Source: Chrysomallon squamiferum
Lineage: Eukaryota; Mollusca; Gastropoda; Neomphalida; Peltospiridae
Assembly: GCA_012295275.1 (NCBI GenBank)
Contig: CM022669.1
Span: forward strand, 18,048,591-18,061,090
Direction: 5' to 3'
DNA length: 12,500 nt
Part shown: in pieces, positions 1 to 10,079 of the stretch
Layout: every line of letters begins with the position of its first letter
Numbering within the stretch: the first letter of the stretch is position 1
Notes under the pieces: model-generated
What the model saw: the letters and a program-made list of their open reading frames with translations, nothing else
Told to the model about the DNA's origin: nothing
Databases searched by the model: none
Made by a program: the position numbers and the translations under genes

Positions 1-148
1 CATGAAAATGCATGTATATGTATGTGGGTATGCGTATGTAAAACCTAAACTACTGAAACTAATGTAATAATGATGTGGAGCATTTTTATATTTTATAACA
101 TTTCATAACAAAATGAAAGGTATCTATTTGTTTATTTTTCATTTACAG
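1..148 (+). other. Intron upstream of exon 1 (3' part only)
   Basis: AT-rich sequence with a TATG/TGCATG-like start and an acceptor (TTTATTTTTCATTTACAG) at its end. No coding or other feature was seen. Confidence 0.8.
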
Positions 149-236
149 ATATTTCCTGACAGCCAAGTTGAAACTCCAGAGACGTTTAAAGTGAAACTTT
201 TGAGTGTTGAAAAATTCCCAACATCAGCCCATCCCA
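149..236 (+). CDS. ADGRV1: Exon 1 of window: end of a Calx-beta domain
   Basis: The acceptor is ATTTACAG at 141-148 and the donor GTACGT at 237. Phase is 0 at entry and 1 at exit. It reads IFPDSQVETPETFKVKLLSV and onward, matching the end of a Calx-beta domain, where an acidic 'I-x-D-D' strand is followed by 'E-x-F-x-V-x-L'. The preceding exon should end with that acidic strand, because exon 7 begins at the homologous point ('IPEESWTFFVRL' after 'INDD'). A GT four bases later (241) was rejected because it puts a stop early in the next exon. Confidence 0.85.
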
Positions 237-1412
237 GTACGTTTTCTTTACGTACAGTCGACTCAAACAGTCCATTATAAACAACCTTCACAATTTAGTC
301 ATCTCTGTCTGTTTGTTGTCTCTAGCTTTCCCCACTCTCTCTATCTGTCTCTTTCTCTCTATATCCTTCTCTCTCTTATTGTCCCGGTATTCCTGCCTCT
401 CTTTTTTCTGTCTTGTCTATAATCTGGTTGTGTTTTGTTACATGCAGTGAAATACAAACAGCTTCAAAACACAGAAATTCATTTTATCAACTGTTAATTG
501 ACACTCAAGGCTATTTTTATTCTGAATAATGAATTTGTAGGTATATTATTATTTTACAATGTAGAGAGTGATAAATTAATTTGTCATAATTTATAATACT
601 ACTACTACTACTACTACTACTAATAAAAATAATAAAAGAACCAACAACAGTAAAAATAATATGAAAAATAATAATGATAATAGCAACATAATGATAATGA
701 TGATGATGATAATGATAATAATAACAAAAGAGACTGATAATTAATTGTCTGAAATCTGAAAAGCTTCTAAAACCAACTATTTTGGTTCTGTTTAAAGCAT
801 ATTTATTTATTTGTATATATTAAAGTTTTATTTGATATTTTCTTTATGGATAAACTTTGTATTTTTTATTTATACAGAAAACATACCTGATCAGAAATAG
901 CAGTCAGTATGAAACATCCATGATGTTAAACAAATTTTGTGTTTGTTTGTTTTTGTTTTTCTTCAGGTCCATCTCCAAGAATCAGTTCTAAATATGCTGT
1001 CTCCATGGTTACCATCAAAGAAAGTACTGCCCCCTATGGGATTCTCTCATTAGAACCAACTTTGATATCAGTGCCAGAAAAATTTGCCAAGGTCATACTT
1101 AAAGTTAAAAGAAGTGGTGAGTTGATCTAATATTTTTTAAGTGACAATTTTTTCCTGATCAGTCTTAAGTTTATAGCAGTAATATGGACCAGCCAATTGT
1201 ACAGTATTCAGTTTGTTGGGTGTATCACGTGATGTTCTCTTTATACTGCTGTTATTGTGGAAAATTTGAAATCATATATAGTAAACAAATAATAAATAAT
1301 AAATAGTATTAAAAATCCTTCCTCTTAAAAATCTAAAATTGACAATTCAGTCACTTAAAGAAAACAATATATAATGAAATAAATAAAAAATGAAAAAAAA
1401 AAAAAAAAAAAA

Positions 1413-1461
<49 letters not shown>

Positions 1462-4400
1462 TAATAAATACAAATAAAGAAAAACTTTAAAGATAAAAGT
1501 AATATAATAAATTAAAAATAAATTATAAATATTATACAAAAACAACAAGAATTTTAATTTTTTTTCTAAAAGTATCTATCAAAGTTTATTTATTTTTTTA
1601 TTTTTGTTTTTTTTATTTTTATTTTTTTCCTACAGGAAGTCCTTTTGGTGAAATAAGTGTCAAAGTTCGGACAGTAGGTGGGGGAGAAGCCTGGACATCG
1701 TCAATAGTACCGAATATAGGAACAGGGACAAATGATACAATTCGGGACATTTTGGGACAGAAGGACAAACTGAACATAGCCACTGGTGGACGAGATTACG
1801 AAGTGTTAGACATTACACTAACATTCAAGGTCTGTGAAACTGAAAAATTACTAAACTGAAGACTGTTACAACATTAGAACTCTCTCTGTCTTACTGTTTG
1901 TCAGTCTCTTTCTTTTTCTCTCAATAAATCTCTTTTTCCTCTGTCTGCCGGTCTGTCTGTTTGTTTGTTTCTAGCTTTTTCCACTTTCTTTATGCCTCTT
2001 TTTCTCTCTCTTTTTCTCTATCTTTCTCTTGGTATCCCTGTTTCTCTCTTTCACTCTGTCTCCTTGTCTCTATGTTTTTCTCCCCATGTATTTCTCTTTA
2101 GTGCATTTATGAGTATATGGTGTGTGTGTGTGTGTATTAAAGTTTAAATGCTTCTCTGTGTAAAATTATATATATACACACACATAACACATACAACATA
2201 CACACAGTCACACACACACACACACTAATAATACCAGAAATACATGTGCACTTGTCAATAACTGATTTTATATTTTTAAAAGTTTTAATTTTCTGTATTA
2301 TTTTTTCTCATAGACCAGTGAATATGAAAAGCAGGTAGCTTTGACAATTTTAGATGACAACATACCAGAGGGGGCCATGTCAGTGATTGTCTTCCTCACG
2401 GAGCCACAAGGTGGCGCTAAAATAGCCAGTGGAACTCCAGATGGTGGCAAAAAAGTAAGATGTAAATTATAATTTTCCAAAATTTTTAACAAAATTAAAA
2501 AATCACTTTTTATTTTATTTAATAATAAAAAAATAAAAATTAGGAAAACTAAATTAAAATAAAAGATGATGGCATTAACTGGTTAAATAAAATGGATTAT
2601 TTTAAAAAGTGTAGGAGATAAATCTTGTTTAATATATTGTTATTATTACAGTTGTGTAGAAATATAAATATTTATTAATTTACTTTATTAAAGATTAAAT
2701 AAAAACAGCTTAGTAGTGACTTATCATATTTAATTAATTTTCATATATATTTTCCAACAACTGCACATTTTCATCATAACAAAAGTGGACGTTTGCCATC
2801 TTTAATTCATTTTCTATATATTTTTCTTTGTTGGATGTTCAATAATCCTTTGTCATTTCATAAATATCTACAAATAATGTTATATTTTTATTGCAGGGAT
2901 ATTCTATTGTGACAATTGAACCAAGTGATCTATCGAATGGTGTGATTGGTTTCTCGAGAAATTCCAAGATAAAATCAGCCAATGAAGATCTCTCTCCCAA
3001 CGTGACACTCACTCTGATCAGAAATAACTCTTTTATTGGAGAAGTGCAGGTATCTGTATACAGTATAATCTACCAGCCTTAATGGTTAATGAAATACTCA
3101 AGCTAAACTACTGGACCAACAGATATATTCAGCGACATTAATTCCACATTACTGTTTAAAATAGATGTGTTTTATGAAGTCACTCTGATCAGAAATAACT
3201 CTTTTATATAGATGTGTTTTGTGACACTCACTCTGATCAGAAATAACTCTTTTATTGGAGAAGTGCAGGTATCTGTATACAGTATAATCTCAAGCTAAAC
3301 TACTGGACCAACAGATATATTCAGCGACATTAATTCCACATTACTGTTTAAAATAGATGTGTTTTATGAAGTCAGTGTTCAGTTATTAATATAAAACTTA
3401 CAATGGGTAGAATTTACCCAAAAAAGAAATAAAATGTCTGCCTCCATACAAGATATATTATCATGATTTCCTGTTAATTTCAAAGTTACTATTTCTCTTG
3501 TTTACTAGACACACGATAGTATCTTGACTTTATTTAAAAATAAAAAATAATATAATTTAAAAAAAAAAAAGTTATTATTTTTTTTAAATTATTTTTTTTC
3601 CTCTTGTTTTTATTTGTTAGCTTTTTGTTGAAAAAATTGCCTTCTTGGAAGCAGAACCTATATAAAATTATTTCTTAGAGTATATTTAAAAATATATATA
3701 TATATAAATATACTCTTAGAAATAATTGCATATTGTATATTTTACATATAATTGTTTTCATTACATTACTTATTATATTTGTATACTGTAGATTTTTACA
3801 TTATTTGTTTTCATTATTATGATATTACATATTTTAGATTTATCATGCATTTTTTTTTCTTTATATTACTCATTATTATTCAATACTTTCATTTGCTATA
3901 TATTTTATTACATTTTATCTTCGTTATATTAATTTTTGTATGATATAAATTCCAAGTTTTATTATATATTTTAAGATAACATTGATTTAATTACTTTGCT
4001 TATTTCACTATAATATTAAATAATCTAGGTTTCATGGAAGGCTAAGAAGTCGAAGACAAGTAGTGACCAAGAAGATTCTGATTTATCTGGTCAGTTAGTA
4101 TCGGTCAAAGGAGTGACCACTTGTCCAGCCAAACAAAGTCACTGCCCACTGGTGGTCAAGTTGATAAATGATGATGTATGTTGATAAAAAAAATTTGTTC
4201 TTCAAATTATTTTTTGTTAATTGCATAGATGTTGCAATTTGAAATAAACACAGTTTTCTTAAGTTTTTGAATTTCTGAATTGAATTATTTTTCAGTTAAA
4301 AAAATTAGTTACTGATTTATATTTAGGGTGGTTGTGTTCTTTTTTATTTTGTAATTATTCTTTGTTATCTATTTATTTTTAATTTAATTGTTTTTTGTTT

Positions 4401-4946
4401 TTGTTTTTTCTTCAATGTTTTTCTGTGAGTGTGTTTGTGTTCTTTGTTTGTAGCTGGGGGGGGTTTAATAAATCATATTTTTCCTTCTTTTTATTTATTT
4501 ATTTATTTACTATTTATTTTGTTTCTTTTCTTGATTTCTAATCTATTTTTTTTAATTCTGTTTTCATTTTCATTCTATTTTCTCTCTTTTATTTCATTTA
4601 ATTTTCTTTTTTCTCTTTTTAAATTTCTTTATTTTACTTCTGTCATTCTTTTTTCATTATTTTCTCTATCATTTTTCTTCTTTTTCGTGTCATTTGAATT
4701 ACATATTTATTTTAAAAACAATTTTCAGTCTGTTTATTCTTTTAACTTGGGAATATTTGTGTTTGCAGATTCCTGAAGAAAGTTGGACATTTTTTGTCAG
4801 ACTGGAAAAAGCTGAAGTAGATGCAGAGATTGACAAAGACAGTCGATTCGCTCAGATTAATGTCATACCAAGCGACTACATTAGAGGACTTGTCCAGTTT
4901 ACGTCAGACACCAGGTATGTTGATGTCTAGCTGTGCGTCTGTCCAT

Positions 4947-5007
<61 letters not shown>

Positions 5008-5663
5008 TATCTATATAAATAACTTTGTTTTGTTTATAATTTACAGAAATAATTTTGTTTTATTTGCTTTGTTTATAACTTAAATACATCATTTTGTGTT
5101 CACTTTTTACTTTATATATGTAATTTTGTTTCATTTCTAATTTATATATGTAATTTTGTTTCATTTCTAATTTAAATGTAAATGATTTAGTTTTGCATAT
5201 AATTTATGTACAAAATTTAGTTTTGTTTATAATTTAAATAAATAACTTTGTTTTGTTTATAATTTAGATAAATTGTTTTGTTTTCAATTTATATACATAA
5301 TTTAATATTTTTTTTACTAATTTAAGTACATAATGTTTTCGCTTTTTTTTATTATGTCAGAATCATGGTAGTTTCTGAAAATGATAAAAGCATCAAACTA
5401 AAGGTGGAAAGAGTCAAAGGTCAAGGTTACAAAGTTGTGGTCTCATACAACACTTTACAGATAACAACGGAAATCACTGTGGCTGGACAGAAGTTTTATC
5501 CAGCACTGGAAGGTTCAGATTTTGTTGGACAAACTGGATCACTCATCTTCCAGGCTGACCGACAGGTAAGTTCATTCTGTAAATATCTGTCTGTCTGTTT
5601 GTGTCTAATTAATAAAAACAAATTATTATTTTTGAAATTTACTTTGTGTATATTTGTTTTTTT

Positions 5664-5719
<56 letters not shown>

Positions 5720-8563
5720 AATCCTGGCAAATAATTGAGAAATGAAAATAAAACTTCATCATCTGTTTTCTTTTATGTTCTCTGCGTGATACACCTACAC
5801 CAAACAGTCATTAATAAATTTCTAAAACTTTCTACTATTTATAATCACTGTATGTTATTTTAAAAACTGCATTCAGTCAGCTGGGTCTGTACATTTATTT
5901 TTTCATTTAATGTTGAACTGTTGTTCGTATTTACGTGTTGCTTAAGCAGTGACAAAGCAGACTGTTAGAAATTAATTTTTTTAATAATATTTTTTTTCAG
6001 GATGTTCAGTACATTCATCTGACTTTAACCCCAGTTCTGGCATCAGACAACCCTTTACCAAAACAGTTTTCAGTTAAGCTCAAAAACCCTACAAATGGAG
6101 CCAGGTAATTAGCTACTTGAATAATTAATGTTCTTTTTGTGTCATATGTGTAAAATGTGTATGTGTCTGTGTGTGTCTGTCTCTCTGTTTGTTTGTGTGT
6201 GTTGTGTGTATCTCTCTGTGTACATGAGTAATGATAATAAAAATCATTATAATTTAAATGTTTTGACTATTTATTTATTTTTTATTTTTTTTATATTAAT
6301 TTTAGATGGACAGAGGGAAAAATTATAAATATAAATAGATAAGTAGATAAGTGGACTGGAATAGACAATTTAAAAGATAGGCAGAAAGACAGACTGACAG
6401 ACAGACAGGTACATAGACGGAAAGACAGAAAGGTATATGGATAGATAGGTAGAAATATAGGTAGGCAGGCAGATAGGTTTAAATTAATAAAAAGCTGTAA
6501 AAGATCTTTAATAAAATTTAATTTTGTAGTTTTGACACTTCTTCTTGTTCAAAATAATTAGGAATATATTTAGTGATGTCTGTACTGCTCTAGAGTGAAA
6601 CTGAGTTCACTAGTGAGTGTCCTACAGTACATGGGACCTGTATTTAACGTTACTGATATATATATATGTATATATGATATTTATTTACCACTTGAACTAC
6701 AATGAAAAAGGTATGAGAAAGATATGGCATATATGGGTTCTGTGAGACATGTAATCAGTTTCACAGGTTACATAACACTGGTTTAGACATTCGGTTTTAC
6801 TGAATGGCTGTTTGTACAAAGTGATTCAAGCTTCCTTATGAAACTGACTGACTAACAAATGTTTCCTTATTACTGATGTGACAAAGGCTGTTGTTATAAC
6901 AACAGAGAAACATAATGAATCAGCATTTTTTTTCACAACATTATTTCATGGGTGGTGGACAGTAAAAGCCATTTGAATTTCTAAAATACAGAAATAAAAG
7001 AAATTTGAAGAACATGTTTGGAATAGTTTACATTGGAATTAATTTCTGATTAAGATTTGAACTTGTAACATCTGGGTGTGTTTTTCCTGACATATTTTTT
7101 CTTGAACTTTCAAATGGATTTCTGAAGAACTGTTGGCACTGTATACAAATCAGAATTGTTGTTCTTTCTTTCTATGAACTCATGATGTTTTGGTTTTATA
7201 CTTTTTTTTTTATTGTTACTTGTATTTTTTTGTATCTGTTGGAAAAATTAGTCAGAAGACTTTCTTTATGGATGATTGGAATTGTTGGTAACTTGACAGA
7301 ACAATGAACAAATTACAAAGAAAAATGTTTGACCTAAATTTATTGATTGATCAACAAATAATGACTGATAATTGGCTATGTATAATAGATGATTAAATTA
7401 AATGCACATAATTATCATTTGTTATTACTGTCACTAGAATTTTACAGTATTTTCTTTAAATGTAAGTGCTAAAATATTAGCAAAGTCTTTTTCTTTGATA
7501 ATTTGTCAAATGTTTACTTTTATACCATAATTTATTTCCTTTGTAAATCCTTTTCCATGCAAGGTTTGTATTTTTCTTTTATGTGAAGGAAAAGGTTTAA
7601 ACAAATGAAGCATTAATTCTAAAAGGTAAATCATAAATGATTAAAAAACAATTGTCAAAATATAATATATATTATTTTAAAAGATTTTATGTAAATATAA
7701 TTTTGTAATTTAGGGTTTGTAGTGCATATTAATTAACAACACAATATTATAATAAATCATTTTCCTTTTCTCTTTCTTTCTTTTTTTTTTTTTCCCCAAA
7801 TTTAAAAAAAAAATAATGAAGTTAATTTTATCATTTCTATTTTTCATGATAGTTTGCATCCAGAGTTTTCTAAAGCACAAATAAGAATAGTAAAATCAGG
7901 CAAAACTGCGTTGTGGAATGTTATAGCAGACCTTGAGAAAGGCCCATTAGATGATAACCAAATTCAGAAGTAAGTAAAAACATTCAATTTAAAATTAATT
8001 ATATTTATTTTTATCATCATCATCATCATCATCAGTAGCTGTATTACCAATAGCAGCCCTAGACATATGTATGTGTGTGTGGTGTGTGTGTACAAGGATA
8101 CGCACACACATGCATACCATGCACACACATTTGATAACAAAACACCTTATAATGATAAATAAATGTGTGGGTTTTTTTTTAACTACAGAATAAACAATCA
8201 GCCCTAGACATATGTATGTGTGTGTGGTGTGTGTGTACAAGGATACGCACACACATGCATACCATGCACACACATTTGATAACAAAACACCTTATAATGA
8301 TAAATAAATGTGTGGGTTTTTTTTTAACTACAGAATAAACAATCAGCTGGATGATATTGTTAAAAAGGATCTCGATGAAGAAGATGTATCTTTAATAGAA
8401 TTTGGACTGAAAAATATTACAGAGGAAGGAAAAAAAAGAAAGTAAGAAGTGTTTTTGTATTTTATATTGTTTTGTTACATGTTCACAATGTTTGTGTACT
8501 CTGTGTAGTAGCATGAACAACAGTATTAATTTTTTTAAATATTATTATTCATTTATTATTACT

Positions 8564-8598
<35 letters not shown>

Positions 8599-9597
8599 TA
8601 TTATAATTATTATCACTTTAATAATTAATCAGTCATATTTATTTGAGTATTTATTTAGTTTAATTAGTTATATATTAATTATTATTATTATTTTTTTAAT
8701 GTTATTTTCCTCTCAATTTAATTTAAAAATTTTTTTTTTAGTTATTATTATTTTGTTTTTATTATCATTTTGCTCAAAAATTTATTACAATTATAGATAG
8801 TGCCATATTCATAGCATGTAATATTAATAATACAGATAAGTTAATATTGTAGTATAAGTTATTACATAGCAGTTATCCTTGTTTTTTTTTCTTTTTGTTT
8901 TTCTCTTCAGTTATTATTTAACCTCTATTGCCAACCTAATTTTTGAGATTTTAACAACAAAATCCTTAACATGAATATCTACAACACCTTAAAAAAAAAA
9001 ATGTACTACATTTTTTTTTTTCAGTTATTATTTAACCTCTACTGCTAACTTAATTTTTAAGATTTTGACAACAAAATCGTTAACATGAATATTTGTGACA
9101 CCTTAAAATTAAAAACAAATTTTTTAAATTTAATTTAATATTTTTTTCAGGAAAACAGAAAATTCTTAATTAAAACTTCTTTTTCTTTTTTTTATTTAAA
9201 TTTTTTCAGACTGCCACCTTCAGTCATCTCTTCCACCTTTAACACATACTGTAACCTGCTGAACCTGGACAAAAATGACGCCACCAGAGGGCGCACTTCA
9301 CTCATTCAAACTCTGGAGGAATTTGCCTACACTTTCCTCACAAATGCAAAATGTCCAACCCCAAGTCCACCAGAAACGTAAGTTGCACTTGTAATGTTTA
9401 ATGTAATATGTAATCTGAATGTGTCTGCAGTTTTTTTTTTTTATTAAAATGTTGTTGGTTTTTTTTTAATCAAATTATTTATGAAATGGCTTTGTTAATA
9501 CATATTACTTGGTTATTATTTTAATTTTAATTTTTATAAAATAAAATTACTCTTAATATGTGGATCATTATTGTTCCAATAATATATTTTATAAATT

Positions 9598-9631
<34 letters not shown>

Positions 9632-10048
9632 ATTATTCTGATTCCAAATATAAACCATAAGATGCTTTTACAAAAATATTTAATTCTAAAAATAGGTTAT
9701 ATTTTCTTAACATAGATTTTAAATGGATTTATTGAATACACTGAAATTTAATTAAAAAAATATATATATATTTATATTTCAGACTAAGTCACAGATGTAA
9801 TTATTTGAAAGTATCTGCAGGCCGATGGCCAATCAAAGATCTCCAAGGTTATAGCTATGCAGCAGAGTAAGTTTTTTTAATTGACTGTAATCAGTAATTA
9901 TAACAAAAATTATATACAGTTTCTGAGTCTATATAACTCCTTATTGCATGAGTAATCATTAATTTTGTGTGTCACAAAGATACATAATGAGTGAATAGGA
10001 GATATATACACACATGGTGTGGAGAGAAAACCAGAGAGAGAGCTAAAC

Positions 10049-10079
<31 letters not shown>

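Larger units (their letters stand above)
3050..4028 (+). other. Intron 5
   Basis: GT-AG intron. Its first 325 bases hold a complex duplication that includes exon 5 sequence, and an AT-rich hairpin lies at 3666-3727. The remainder (3375-3660, 3730-4020) is AT-rich with no gene seen; the open stretch 3752-3943 is low-complexity. Confidence 0.87.
4915..5360 (+). other. Intron 7
   Basis: GT-AG intron. A (CT)n tract (4951-5003) begins 36 bases after the donor, and a degenerate minisatellite fills most of the rest (about 5010-5345). Confidence 0.88.
8442..9209 (+). other. Intron 11
   Basis: GT-AG intron. It holds an (ATT)n tract (about 8568-8597), T-rich sequence, and two diverged exon-like copies at 8911-8994 and 9025-9108. 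Counting the true site, four CAG acceptors with T-rich tracts lie between 8910 and 9209. Confidence 0.85.

Noticed and set aside
204-422. Open stretch of 72 codons
   Set aside because: It begins inside exon 1 in another frame and continues through a pyrimidine-rich intron block; composition explains it.
2298-2492. Antisense open stretch over exon 4
   Set aside because: It is the reverse shadow of a well-supported exon with good splice sites.
4429-4776. Long open stretch rich in Phe and Leu
   Set aside because: It is caused by extremely T-rich intron sequence; no family resemblance and no complex codon use.
6628-6710. Possible extra exon in intron 9 with an acceptor (CTACAG) and a donor (GTATGA)
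   Set aside because: The exit phase (1) does not fit exon 10, which needs phase 2, and the peptide is mostly Tyr and Ile from a TA-rich run.
6888-6905. Perfect 18-base palindrome in intron 9
   Set aside because: Short and isolated, with no link to a recognised element or regulatory site; within chance for a 12.5-kb AT-rich region.
7995-8285. Antisense open stretch of 96 codons
   Set aside because: It is a translation of the TG/CA-rich tandem duplication and an ATC run; its internal repeat mirrors the duplicated DNA.
8054-8346. CRISPR-like array
   Set aside because: Only two adjacent long units with no spacers, within an intron of an animal gene.
8492-8800. Open stretch rich in Ile and Leu in intron 11
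   Set aside because: Product of an (ATT)n microsatellite and T-rich sequence.
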